NCBI RefSeq assembly: GCF_042665525.1
Contig: NZ_JBHTCQ010000001.1
Span: 1,612,001-1,676,000 of the forward strand
Direction of reading: 5' to 3'
Source of the DNA: Allobogoriella alba
GTDB taxonomy: Bacteria; Actinomycetota; Actinomycetes; Actinomycetales; Actinomycetaceae
DNA: 64,000 bases
Shown: piece after piece, positions 41,840 to 50,743 of the stretch
Position numbering within the stretch: position 1 is the first letter of the stretch
How the letters are laid out: each line of letters starts with the position of its first letter
The notes under the pieces: model-generated
The model's database searches: none
What the model was told of the DNA's origin: nothing
Seen by the model: the letters and a program-made list of their open reading frames with translations, nothing else
Made by a program: the position numbers and the translations under genes

Positions 41840-43596
41840 CCACGACCACCACCGACGCCCGTCTCGCCGGCGACGTCGACCCGAACGCGCCGCTCCTGCA
41901 GATCCGCGACCTGGAGGTCGGCTTCCGGTCCAGCACCGGGATGGTCCCGGCCGTCCGCGGCGCGAACCTGACCGTCTACCCCGGCCAGTCGGTCGCCATC
42001 GTGGGGGAGTCAGGGTCCGGGAAGTCGACGACTGCGCACGCCATCATCGACCTGCTCCCGGGTACCGGCAAGGTCACCGGGGGCTCGATCACGTACCTCG
42101 GGCGTGAGCTCGTGGGCGCCTCGCGCAGCGAGATGGAGGAGCTTCGCGGCCGGGAGATCGGCCTGGTCCCGCAGGACCCGATGTCGAACCTCAACCCGGT
42201 GTGGAAGATCGGCTTCCAGGTCCGGGAGGCCCTGGTCGCCAACGGCATCGCCAAGGGACGGGAGGCCGACGCCGAGGTCACCAAGGTCCTCGAGGCCGCC
42301 GGCCTGCCGGACGCGGAGCGCCGCGCCAAGCAGTACCCGCACGAGTTCTCCGGCGGCATGCGCCAGCGCGCCCTCATCGGGATCGGGCTCGCCGGACGCC
42401 CCAGGCTGCTCATCGCCGACGAGCCGACCTCCGCGCTCGACGTGACGGTCCAGCGACGCATCCTCGACCACCTGGAGCACCTGACGCAGGAGCGGGGCGT
42501 CGCCGTCCTCTTCATCACCCACGACCTGGGGCTGGCGGCCGAGCGTGCCGAGCACGTCGTCGTCATGCACCGGGGGCGCGTGGTGGAGTCGGGCCCGGCC
42601 CGGCAGATCCTCACCGAGCCGCGGCACCCGTACACCCAACGGCTCGTCGCCTCGGCCCCGTCCCTCACCTCCCGCCGTATCCAGAGCGCCAAGGAGCGCG
42701 GTCTGGAGTCGGCGGAGCTGCTCGCGCACGACGATGCCGAGCTCGCCAGGGCCAAGGACATCGTCGAGGTGGAGAACCTGACGAAGGTCTTCCACCTGCG
42801 TGGCGGCGTCCCCGGCACCGGGCAGGACTTCAAGGCGGTCGACGAGGTCTCGTTCTCGATCCCGCGGGGCTCGACGATGGCGCTGGTGGGGGAGTCGGGC
42901 TCCGGGAAGTCCACGGTCGCGAACATCCTGCTCAACCTGCTCCAGCCGACCTCCGGCACCGTGCGGTTCGAGGGCACCGACGTCGGCACGCTGGACCGGC
43001 GTCAGCTCTTCGACTTCCGCAGCCGGGTGCAGCCCGTCTTCCAGAACCCTTACGGGTCGCTGGACCCGATGTACTCGATCTTCCGGATCATCGAGGAGCC
43101 GCTGCGCGTCCACCGGGTGGGTGACAAGCGGCAGCGTGCGCAGCGCGTGGCCGACCTGCTGGACATGGTCGCGCTGCCGCGCTCGACGATGCGGCGCTAC
43201 CCGAACGAGCTGTCCGGCGGGCAGCGTCAGCGCGTCGCCATCGCGCGGGCGCTCGCGCTCGAGCCGGCGCTCGTCGTCTGTGACGAGGCCGTCTCCGCGC
43301 TCGACGTGCTGGTCCAGGACCAGGTGCTCACACTGCTCAACGACCTGCAGGCCGAGCTCGGCCTCACCTACCTCTTCATCACCCACGACCTCGCCGTGGT
43401 GCGGCAGATCGCGGACGAGGTCGCGGTGATGCAGAGGGGCCGGATCGTCGAGCAGGCCACGACGGACGAGGTGTTCGAGAGCCCGCGGGAGGACTACACG
43501 CGGGAGCTCCTGGCGGCGATCCCGGGCGCCACGCTCGAGATCGGCCCGGAGGTCCCGGACAGCGACCTCGGACCCGAGGGCCCGGCGCAGCACTGA
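41836..43596 (+). CDS. fused peptide ABC transporter ATPase DF1
   Basis: A 586-residue fusion of two OppD/OppF-type ATPases. N-half: Walker A GESGSGKST (57-65), SGGMRQRALIGIGLA, Walker B LIADEPTSALDVTVQ. C-half: Walker A GESGSGKST (352-360), LSGGQRQRVAIARAL, Walker B VVCDEAVSALDVLVQ. A linker of ~65 residues separates them. Unlike the second fusion downstream, the halves lack the Cys-containing oligopeptide C-terminal motif. The ATG overlaps the C1 stop. Confidence 0.9.
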   Translation: MTTTTTDARLAGDVDPNAPLLQIRDLEVGFRSSTGMVPAVRGANLTVYPGQSVAIVGESGSGKSTTAHAIIDLLPGTGKVTGGSITYLGRELVGASRSEMEELRGREIGLVPQDPMSNLNPVWKIGFQVREALVANGIAKGREADAEVTKVLEAAGLPDAERRAKQYPHEFSGGMRQRALIGIGLAGRPRLLIADEPTSALDVTVQRRILDHLEHLTQERGVAVLFITHDLGLAAERAEHVVVMHRGRVVESGPARQILTEPRHPYTQRLVASAPSLTSRRIQSAKERGLESAELLAHDDAELARAKDIVEVENLTKVFHLRGGVPGTGQDFKAVDEVSFSIPRGSTMALVGESGSGKSTVANILLNLLQPTSGTVRFEGTDVGTLDRRQLFDFRSRVQPVFQNPYGSLDPMYSIFRIIEEPLRVHRVGDKRQRAQRVADLLDMVALPRSTMRRYPNELSGGQRQRVAIARALALEPALVVCDEAVSALDVLVQDQVLTLLNDLQAELGLTYLFITHDLAVVRQIADEVAVMQRGRIVEQATTDEVFESPREDYTRELLAAIPGATLEIGPEVPDSDLGPEGPAQH

Positions 43597-43605
43597 ACGG
43601 AGGAT

Positions 43606-43625
43606 CGGGTCGCGTCCGTGACCCG
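43606..43625 (+). terminator. weak hairpin between the two importer units
   Basis: CGGGTC and GACCCG form a 6-base stem with an 8-base loop, ten bases after the DF1 stop. The ~190-base gap to the next permease gene could hold a promoter, so the hairpin may separate the two transcription units. The evidence is modest. Confidence 0.35.
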
Positions 43626-43785
43626 CAGGCAACATGGTCGTAATGGAGCGAGATGTACAGTGTCGTGGCGCCAGGACACCGCAGGTCAGGTCGGTGCGGG
43701 CCGGCGCGGCACGCCCGACGCGCGACGGCGGGAAGAGGCTGTGGTGGGGCGGCGTGACTGATCCGTTCGTCGGGAAAGAGTGAGC

Positions 43786-44769
43786 ATGGCCCTGTTCATC
43801 GCGCGCAGGTTCCTGAACTACCTCATCCTGCTCTTCGTCGCGATCTCGCTGACGTACTTCCTCGCCGCCACCTCGATGGATCCGCGCTCGATCCTGGAGA
43901 TGCGGAACCCGCCGCTGGACCCGCAGTCCATCGAGAACGCACTTCTTCGGGCCAACCTGAGCGACAACGTGCCGATCCTGGAGCGCTACTGGACGTGGCT
44001 GACCAGCATCGTCACGCGGTGGGACTGGGGCAGCACGCTCCTCGGTGAGAGCGTGAACGAGCAGATCGGCATCCGGGTGTGGGTGTCCCTGCGGCTGGTG
44101 CTCGTCGGATCCGTCGTCGGCACCGTGGCCGGAGTCGCCATCGGTGCGTGGACGGCCGTCCGCCAGTACAAGCTCTCGGACCGCGCGACCACGCTGGCCT
44201 CGCTGGTCTTCATCTCCACACCGATCCTGGTCACCGCCGTCTTCCTGCAGCTCCTCGCCATCCAGCTGAACTACATGCTCGGGTTCCAGCTCTTCGAGTT
44301 CGTCGGCGAGACCGGGCAGACGGGTGACTACCCGCTCGCGTGGCTGGTGGACCGGGCACAGCACCTGCTCCTCCCCACGGTCGCGCTGGCCTTGTCCAGC
44401 ATGGCGTTCTACAGCCGTATCCAGCGCAACCTCATGCTGGACACCCTCGGCGCCGACTACGTGCGCACCGCGCGCGCCAAGGGCCTGCGCAAGGGGGCGG
44501 CGTTGCGGCGGCACGCCCTCCGCACCGCCCTCATCCCCACCGGGACCTACTTCGCGTTCTCCATGGCGCAGATGGTTCTCGGTGCGACCTTCACCGAGAT
44601 CGTCTTCAGCTGGCACGGCATGGGGGCCTACGGCGTGCAGGCCATCCAGGAGATCGACGTCCATGGGTCCGTCGCGTTCGCGGCGTTCGGAGGCGTGTGC
44701 ATCCTCATCGGCGCGACACTCTCGGACTTCCTGGTTGCTGCCCTCGACCCACGAGTGAGAGTGAGCTGA
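43786..44769 (+). CDS. peptide ABC transporter permease B2 (DppB/OppB type)
   Basis: A 327-residue permease; an in-frame GTG lies two codons earlier at 43780. MALFIARRFLNYLILLFVAISLTYFLAATSMDPRS is OppB-like. A long periplasmic loop follows (SILEMRNPPLDPQSIENALLRANLSDNVPILERYWTWL), then the docking loop DTLGADYVRTARAKGLRKGAALRRHALRTALIPTGTYFAFSMAQ. The C-terminus is LVAALDPRVRVS. The next gene starts one base after its stop. Confidence 0.88.
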   Translation: MALFIARRFLNYLILLFVAISLTYFLAATSMDPRSILEMRNPPLDPQSIENALLRANLSDNVPILERYWTWLTSIVTRWDWGSTLLGESVNEQIGIRVWVSLRLVLVGSVVGTVAGVAIGAWTAVRQYKLSDRATTLASLVFISTPILVTAVFLQLLAIQLNYMLGFQLFEFVGETGQTGDYPLAWLVDRAQHLLLPTVALALSSMAFYSRIQRNLMLDTLGADYVRTARAKGLRKGAALRRHALRTALIPTGTYFAFSMAQMVLGATFTEIVFSWHGMGAYGVQAIQEIDVHGSVAFAAFGGVCILIGATLSDFLVAALDPRVRVS

Positions 44770-44770
44770 G

Positions 44771-45745
44771 ATGGCATCCGTCCAGACCGGCCTCGGCGGA
44801 GCAGACCCGGCGTTCGCCGGGCAGGTGCCCCCGGCGGGTGCGAACGCCGGGCCCGAGGAGGATCTCGAGCCGGGCGACAAGCGGCTGTCGCGCGGCCGGA
44901 TCGTGCTGCGTCGCTTCCTGCGCAACAAGACCGCCGTCGTCGGTCTGATCGGATACGGGATCCTCGTCCTGATCGCGCTGATCGGGCCGCTGGTGAGCCC
45001 CTGGGGCTACCAGGAGATCGACCAGGAGGCCTTCCTGCAGCCGCCCGGTGGCGATCATCCCCTGGGGACCACGCAGGCGGGCCGCGACCTGTTGGCGCTG
45101 ACCATCGAAGGTCTGCGCAAGTCGATGCTGATCAGCATCGGCGTCGCCCTCATCCAGACGTTCGTCGCGGCATGCGTCGGCGCGTTCGCCGCCTACTTCG
45201 GCGGCTGGCTCGAACGGCTCTCGCTGTGGGTCATCGATCTGCTGCTGGTCGTCCCGTCGTTCCTCATCATCGCGATCATCATGGTCGGGACGGGAGGCGG
45301 CAGCGGCTCCGTGCTGGTGCTGATCCTGCTGCTTTCGGCCTTCGGGTGGATGCTCTCCGCGCGCGTGGTCCGGTCGATGACGATGAGCGTGAAGAACCTG
45401 GAGTACGTCACCGCCGCGCGCTACATGGGCGTGCGGGCGCCGACCATCATCTTCCGGCACGTCATCCCCAACATCTCCTCGCTGCTCATCATCGACGCCA
45501 CGCTCGCGGTGGCGGCGGCGGTGCTCGGCGAGACGTCGTTGTCCTTCTTCGGTTTCGGTGTGCAGTCCCCGGAGACCTCGCTCGGCACGATCCTGTCCGA
45601 GGGGCAACGGAACGTCGCGAGCTACCCATGGATCTTCCAGAGCCCGGCGATCGTGCTCGTGGTGATGATCCTGTGCGTCAACTTCATCGGTGACGGGCTC
45701 CGCGACGCTCTCGACCCCTCGTCCAAGTCCGGAGGCCACGCGTGA
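44771..45745 (+). CDS. peptide ABC transporter permease C2 (DppC/OppC type)
   Basis: A 324-residue permease with a ~45-residue cytoplasmic N-terminus, OppC_N (RIVLRRFLRNKTAVVGLIGYGILVLIALIGPLVSPWGY) and five more helices. The loop KNLEYVTAARYMGVRAPTIIFRHVIPNISSLLIIDATLAVAAAVLGETSLSFFGFG is the docking region. The end GDGLRDALDPSSKSGGHA is typical. Its stop overlaps the start of the ATPase (GTGA). Confidence 0.9.
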   Translation: MASVQTGLGGADPAFAGQVPPAGANAGPEEDLEPGDKRLSRGRIVLRRFLRNKTAVVGLIGYGILVLIALIGPLVSPWGYQEIDQEAFLQPPGGDHPLGTTQAGRDLLALTIEGLRKSMLISIGVALIQTFVAACVGAFAAYFGGWLERLSLWVIDLLLVVPSFLIIAIIMVGTGGGSGSVLVLILLLSAFGWMLSARVVRSMTMSVKNLEYVTAARYMGVRAPTIIFRHVIPNISSLLIIDATLAVAAAVLGETSLSFFGFGVQSPETSLGTILSEGQRNVASYPWIFQSPAIVLVVMILCVNFIGDGLRDALDPSSKSGGHA

Positions 45746-47868
45746 ACATCCAGACCGGCTCCCGCCCGCGCGAGACGACGGCGGGCGTCCCGACCCGCAG
45801 GCCCGGCGTTCCGGTGCTCGAGGTGGACGACCTCAACGTCCGGTTCCCGTCCGAGGACGGCGTGGTCCACGCCGTGCGCGGGGTGAGCTTCTCCGTGAGC
45901 GCGGGCGAGGTGCTCGCCGTCGTCGGCGAGTCCGGGTCCGGCAAGTCGGTCACCTCGATGTCGATCATGGGGCTCCTGGCGGACAACGCCAACGTGTCCG
46001 GGTCCATCAGGTTGCACGGCGAGGAGCTGCTCGGCAGGTCGGACGCCTACATGTCGAAGGTGCGCGGCGATCAGATCGGCATGGTCTTCCAGGACCCGCT
46101 CTCCGCGATGACGCCGGTGTACACCGTTGGCGACCAGATCGTCGAGGCGCTGCAGATCCATCGCGACATGTCGGCCGGCGAGGCACGTAAGCGGGCGGTC
46201 GAGCTGCTCGACCTCGTCGGCATCCCGAACCCGCAGGTGCGTGCGAAGGCCTTCCCGCACGAGTTCTCCGGCGGGATGCGGCAGCGTGCGCTCATCGCGA
46301 TGACCATCGCCAACGACCCGGACCTCATCATCGCGGACGAGCCGACGACGGCGCTCGACGTGACGATCCAGGCACAGATCCTCGACGTTCTCGAGACGGC
46401 GCAGAAGGAGACCGGCGCCGCGGTCGTCATGATCACCCACGACCTCGGGGTCGTGGCCGGGATGGCGGACCGGGTGGCCGTCATGTACGCCGGCCGGGTG
46501 GTCGAGCACGGCGATGTCGACGACATCTACTACCGGTCGACGATGCCGTACACGATCGGGCTCCTCGGCTCCCTGCCGCGCCCGGACGAGGAGGAGAAGA
46601 CAGCCCTCGCACCGGTCGAGGGCAACCCGCCGTCGCTGCTGCACCTCCCACCGGGCTGCCCGTTCGCGGCGCGGTGCCCGATGGCGGTGGACGTGTGCCG
46701 GGAGGTGGAGCCGCCCCTCGCCCCGAGCCGTGGCGAGAACCACGTGGTGGCCTGCCACCGCTCCGGCGAGATCACCTCCGGCAACCTCGACTACACCGAC
46801 ATCTACCCGGTCCCGAAGGTGCTCGAGACGGACCTGGCCAAGCTCCCGCGCGAACAACGGGAGACGGTGCTCGAGCTGACCGACATGGTCAAGCACTACC
46901 CGCTGATGAAGGGCGCCGTCTTCCGCAGGCACATCGGCACCGTGCACGCGGTCGACGGGATCTCGTTCGAGCTCAAGGCGGGCGAGACGCTCGGCCTGGT
47001 CGGCGAGTCCGGCTGCGGCAAGACGACGACGCTCCTGGAGATCCTCGACCTCAAGGCGCCGCAGGACGGGAAGATCGTCGTCCTCGGCACGGACGTGGCC
47101 CAGATCAAGGACCGGGCGACACGGAGGAGGCTGCGCCGCGATCTCCAGGTGGTCTTCCAGGATCCGATGGCCTCGCTCGACCCCCGGATGCCGGTCTTCG
47201 ACATCATCGCCGAGCCGCTCCGCGCCAACGGCTACACGAGGTCCGACTCGGAGTCACGGGTGCGCGAGCTCATGCGCCTGGTGGGCCTCGAGCCCTCGCA
47301 CGCCAACCGCTACCCCCAGCACTTCTCCGGCGGCCAGCGTCAGCGCATCGGCATCGCCCGGGCGCTCGCGCTCGAGCCGAAGCTGCTGGTGCTGGACGAG
47401 CCGGTCAGCGCGCTCGACGTCTCGATCCAGGCGGGTGTCATCAACCTGCTGGACGAGCTCAAGGCGAAGCTCGACCTGTCCTACCTGTTCGTCGCCCACG
47501 ACCTGTCGGTGGTGCGCCACATCGCCGACCGCGTGGCGGTGATGTACCTCGGGAAGATCGTCGAGGTCGGCGAGGTGGACAACATCTTCGAGCGGCCCAC
47601 CCACCCGTACACCCAGGCGCTGCTGTCCGCGATCCCCGTGCCGGACCCGGAGAAGGAGCGGCAGCGCGAGCGGATCATCCTGCGTGGCGACCTGCCCTCC
47701 CCGGCGAACCCGCCGTCAGGCTGTCGCTTCCGGACCAGGTGCCAGAAGTTCCTCACGCTCTCCGAGAGCGAGCAGGCCCGTTGCATCGACGAGCAGCCGG
47801 ACCTGCGCCCGATGGCGAAGGACCAGCGCTCGGCCTGTCACTACGCCGAGGCTGTCGACGTCTTCTGA
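45742..47868 (+). CDS. fused peptide ABC transporter ATPase DF2
   Basis: A 708-residue fusion of two OppD/OppF-type ATPases with Walker A motifs GESGSGKSV and GESGCGKTT, signatures SGGMRQRALIAMTIA and SGGQRQRIGIARAL, and Walker B LIIADEPTTALDV and LLVLDEPVSALDV. Both halves keep the oligopeptide/dipeptide C-terminal motif with cysteines (PPGCPFAARCPMAVDVC and PSGCRFRTRCQKFL), which can bind a 4Fe-4S cluster in relatives. The GTG start overlaps the C2 stop. The last codons lie in a 61-base tandem repeat. Confidence 0.9.
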   Translation: MNIQTGSRPRETTAGVPTRRPGVPVLEVDDLNVRFPSEDGVVHAVRGVSFSVSAGEVLAVVGESGSGKSVTSMSIMGLLADNANVSGSIRLHGEELLGRSDAYMSKVRGDQIGMVFQDPLSAMTPVYTVGDQIVEALQIHRDMSAGEARKRAVELLDLVGIPNPQVRAKAFPHEFSGGMRQRALIAMTIANDPDLIIADEPTTALDVTIQAQILDVLETAQKETGAAVVMITHDLGVVAGMADRVAVMYAGRVVEHGDVDDIYYRSTMPYTIGLLGSLPRPDEEEKTALAPVEGNPPSLLHLPPGCPFAARCPMAVDVCREVEPPLAPSRGENHVVACHRSGEITSGNLDYTDIYPVPKVLETDLAKLPREQRETVLELTDMVKHYPLMKGAVFRRHIGTVHAVDGISFELKAGETLGLVGESGCGKTTTLLEILDLKAPQDGKIVVLGTDVAQIKDRATRRRLRRDLQVVFQDPMASLDPRMPVFDIIAEPLRANGYTRSDSESRVRELMRLVGLEPSHANRYPQHFSGGQRQRIGIARALALEPKLLVLDEPVSALDVSIQAGVINLLDELKAKLDLSYLFVAHDLSVVRHIADRVAVMYLGKIVEVGEVDNIFERPTHPYTQALLSAIPVPDPEKERQRERIILRGDLPSPANPPSGCRFRTRCQKFLTLSESEQARCIDEQPDLRPMAKDQRSACHYAEAVDVF

Positions 47869-47979
47869 CGAGCGCGAGCGAGGAACGAGCGGAGCGCGAG
47901 GAGGAGGACACATCGGGCACGTCTTCTGACGAGCGCGAGCGAGGAACGAGCGGAGCGCGAGGAGGGGGACACGTCGGGC
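47858..47979 (+). repeat. 61-base tandem duplication over the DF2 stop codon
   Basis: Two copies, 47858-47918 and 47919-47979, match at 59 of 61 bases. Each contains GTCTTCTGA (the last two codons and stop of DF2) followed by a purine-rich stretch with repeated GAGCG steps. A degenerate trace of a third copy (GTCTCTTCTGGCG) follows. The second copy is not coding. Confidence 0.9.
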
Positions 47980-48183
47980 GTCTCTTCTGGCGATGGCCCC
48001 CCGCACCGCGGTGTTACCGGGCGGTCTCAATTGGGTCACAACTGCCCCGAAAATCCGGACCTCGTGCCCAACCTCACACTGTGACATGGTTCAGTACTCG
48101 TCACCAGACGTGCCACAGCGATGGCCTGCGCCCGGGCGCGAGGCAACGCGTACGTCGCCACAAACACCATGGAGGTTCACACA
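47980..48183 (+). promoter_or_regulatory. promoter region of SBP2
   Basis: About 200 bases between the tandem repeat and the SBP2 start. AT-richer patches (GTGTTACC, CTCAATTGGGTCACAACTG, CACTGTGACATGG) stand out and may hold the promoter. GGAGG (48171-48175) lies eight bases before the GTG start. The gap with its own leader suggests that SBP2 is expressed separately from DF2. Confidence 0.4.
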
Positions 48184-49917
48184 GTGCGCACGAAGAGAGG
48201 CGTCGCGATGCTCGCGACCGGTGCGGCAGCAGTTGTCGTGCTCGGTGCTTGCTCCAGCGTCGGAGGGGGGCAGGGCGAGGACGCCGGCAACGCGGGCGGC
48301 GGCCAGGAGGAGCCCACCGGCGTCGTCGAAGGAGACGGGGAGCTCTTCAACATCAACTCCCACAACCGTGAGGACCTGCAGGACGGCGGCACGTTGCGCA
48401 TCGCCATCGGCGAGGGCCTGCCGTCGCAGTGGAACCCCATGCACACCGTGGGCAACGAGGGCGACATCTCCGACGTCCGCACGCTGATGGAGGTGACGAA
48501 CTGGCACTACAACGGTGAGGCGGACTACGAGCCCAACGAGAACTTCCTGCTCGACTACACCGACGAGGTCGTCGACGGTCAGCAGGTCATCACGCTCAAC
48601 CTGAACCCGGACGCCGTCTGGAACACCGGCGACCCGATCACGTGGGAGGACTACGAGGCGACGCTGACCGCCTGCAACGGCGAGATGGACGTCAGCTGCG
48701 TGCAGGTCGACCCCTACCGGCAGATCGAGTCGGTCGAGATGGGCGAGGACGAGTTCCAGGTCGTCATCACGTTCAAGGAGACCTACCCGGACTGGTCGTC
48801 GCTGGTGAGCAGCGTCCTGCCGGCCGAGTCGGTCTCCGACGCGGAGACGTTCGACACCGGCTGGCAGAACTTCGAGGACACCACCGACTACTGGACGGGA
48901 CCGTTCGTCGTCGAGGACATCAACGAGTCCCAGCAGATCATCAGGCTCGTCCCGAACGAGAACTGGTGGGGTGACGAGCCCATCCTCGACGAGGTGCAGT
49001 TCCACGCCATCACCATCGAGGCACAACCGCAGGCGTTCCAGAACGGTGAGGTCGACGCCTTCGAGGTCGGGCCGGACCCGAACGCCTACAACATCGCCTC
49101 GGACACGCCGGACGCGTCGATCCGGAGCGCCGCGGGTCCGGACTGGCGGCACATCACGATGAACTCGGAGGCCGGTCCGCTGCAGGAGCTCGAGGTGCGT
49201 CAGGCCGTGCAGCAGGCGGTCAACACCGAGGCGATCATGAACTCCGACCTCGCGGGCCTGCCGCAGGAGTTCGCGCTGCCGCTGGGTAACCACATCTTCG
49301 TGAACGGTCAGACCGGGTACCAGGACAACTCGGGTGAGTTCGGCTACGACCCCCAGGCGGCGGCGGCCACGCTCGACGAGGCCGGCTGGGTGATGAACGA
49401 GGAGACCGGCATCCGTGAGCGCGACGGCGAGCCCCTCGTGATCCCGTTCAACCCGATCTCCGGGGTCCCGGTGTCCGAGAACGAGGGCCAGCTGGTGCAG
49501 GAGCAGCTCCGAGAGGTGGGCATCGACGTCCCGCTGAACCCTGTGCCGCAGGACACGTGGAGCGAGCTCCTCGACCGCGGGGACTACTCGATGATGCCGT
49601 TCTCCTGGCTGGGCACCCCGTACCCGATGAACGGCCTGGCGCAGATCTACGGCGACCCGTCGGTGAACGACTCCAACTACGCGAACCTCAACAACGACGA
49701 GATCAACGAGCTCATCGGACAGGTGGACGTGGAGACGGACGAGCAGACCCGCATCGACCTCGCCAACCAGGTGGACCAGCTGATCTGGGAAGAGGGACAC
49801 ACCCTGCCGCTCTACCAGCGTCCGCAGATCTACGCGACGGTCGACAACCTCGCCAACTACGGGGCCCTGGGCTTCAGCTCGGCCACCCCGGAGAACTGGG
49901 GCTACGTCGCCGAGTGA
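48184..49917 (+). CDS. peptide/solute-binding lipoprotein 2 of ABC importer (SBP family 5)
   Basis: A 577-residue OppA-type binding lipoprotein. GTG start at 48184 with GGAGG eight bases before it; lipobox LGAC, Cys23. Family traits are ADYEPNENFLLDYTDEVVDGQQVITLNLNPDAVWNTGDPITWEDYEAT, WTGPFVVEDINESQQIIRLVPNENWWGDEP and the final LWEEGHTLPLYQRPQIYATVDNLANYG. It resembles SBPs of the actinobacterial DppA/OppA groups that pair with B-C-DF units. It probably serves the B2-C2-DF2 importer just upstream, an inverted order compared with SBP1. Confidence 0.88.
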   Translation: MRTKRGVAMLATGAAAVVVLGACSSVGGGQGEDAGNAGGGQEEPTGVVEGDGELFNINSHNREDLQDGGTLRIAIGEGLPSQWNPMHTVGNEGDISDVRTLMEVTNWHYNGEADYEPNENFLLDYTDEVVDGQQVITLNLNPDAVWNTGDPITWEDYEATLTACNGEMDVSCVQVDPYRQIESVEMGEDEFQVVITFKETYPDWSSLVSSVLPAESVSDAETFDTGWQNFEDTTDYWTGPFVVEDINESQQIIRLVPNENWWGDEPILDEVQFHAITIEAQPQAFQNGEVDAFEVGPDPNAYNIASDTPDASIRSAAGPDWRHITMNSEAGPLQELEVRQAVQQAVNTEAIMNSDLAGLPQEFALPLGNHIFVNGQTGYQDNSGEFGYDPQAAAATLDEAGWVMNEETGIRERDGEPLVIPFNPISGVPVSENEGQLVQEQLREVGIDVPLNPVPQDTWSELLDRGDYSMMPFSWLGTPYPMNGLAQIYGDPSVNDSNYANLNNDEINELIGQVDVETDEQTRIDLANQVDQLIWEEGHTLPLYQRPQIYATVDNLANYGALGFSSATPENWGYVAE

Positions 49918-49950
49918 TTCCTGCGGCAACGCCCTGAACGGCGGCATGGC

Positions 49951-49980
49951 GGAGGGCCGGTGGGAGACCACCGGCCCTCC
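49951..49980 (+). terminator. strong terminator hairpin after SBP2
   Basis: A perfect 13-base stem (GGAGGGCCGGTGG and its complement) with the loop GAGA, 33 bases after the SBP2 stop. It is the strongest stem in the importer locus and its likely end. Confidence 0.75.
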
Positions 49981-50023
49981 GGCCTGTCCGCCCTCGTGCC
50001 GTTCACTTGGGATGATGGCGCCC

Positions 50024-50608
50024 ATGCGATCGACCATCACCGTGCGTGCCGGCTCCTCCAAGACGATGGCCGTGCTGTGCTGGCTGGGGTGCGCCGCCGT
50101 CCTCGTCACGGTCGCGCTCAACGGCGGGGCGGCCGAGCTGGCGGCGTACGGCGCCGTCCCGGTCGCGGCCGCCGCACTCGTCTGGGCGGTCTTCTGGGAG
50201 CCGCACGTGACCGTCGACCGCGACGGGGTCTGCCTGGCCAACGTCTGGCGCACCATCCGGGTGCCGTGGTCACTGCTGGAGTCTGTCGACACCCGCTGGG
50301 GTCTGCGGCTGCACACCTCGGGCAAGCGGTACTCCTCCTGGGCGGTCCCGGCCCGCAGCCGGTACCGGCCGGGCGACCGGAACAGTCGCCACCCGGAACC
50401 GGACCTCCTCGAGGTCCCCGACGGTGAGGAACGGATCGTCTCTGCGGACTCCGAGCAGATCGGCCGGGTCATCGAGACGCGCCTGCTCGGCGGCGCCGCG
50501 TCCGGCGCGGCCGAGGACCAGGTCAGCACGACCCTCAACACCCGTCCGATCGCCGTCGTGCTGGGCACGGCGGCCGTCGCGGCGCTCACCGTCACGCTGC
50601 TCGGCTGA
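50024..50608 (+). CDS. PH-domain (bPH2-like) membrane protein
   Basis: A 194-residue protein with two N-terminal helices (residues 15-60), a compact beta domain resembling bacterial PH domains (WEPHVTVDRDGVCLANVWRTIRVPWSLLESVDTRWGLRLHTSGKRYSSWAVPA) and one C-terminal helix (AVVLGTAAVAALTVTLLG). Such PH_6/bPH2-type proteins are common in actinobacteria; function unknown. The start ATG at 50024 follows the importer terminator. Confidence 0.7.
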   Translation: MRSTITVRAGSSKTMAVLCWLGCAAVLVTVALNGGAAELAAYGAVPVAAAALVWAVFWEPHVTVDRDGVCLANVWRTIRVPWSLLESVDTRWGLRLHTSGKRYSSWAVPARSRYRPGDRNSRHPEPDLLEVPDGEERIVSADSEQIGRVIETRLLGGAASGAAEDQVSTTLNTRPIAVVLGTAAVAALTVTLLG

Positions 50609-50743
50609 CCGAGGCTGAGACCTCGCTCACCCGACCGGTTCCGGCCGCCCTGCCCGGCTAGACTTCTCCCGGCGTGGCCCGGCACTGGGCCCGCCCGGCC
50701 CCCTGCTGCCGCGCGTCCGCGGCGACCCGAAAGCGAGTACCTC

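Noticed and set aside
42010..44928. 972-codon minus-strand frame opposite the ABC ATPase and permease
   Set aside because: Antisense shadow of strongly supported ABC transporter genes; low-complexity translation.
47858..47979. Possible transposon end repeats
   Set aside because: The copies are direct and immediately adjacent, without inverted ends or a transposase; a tandem duplication explains them.
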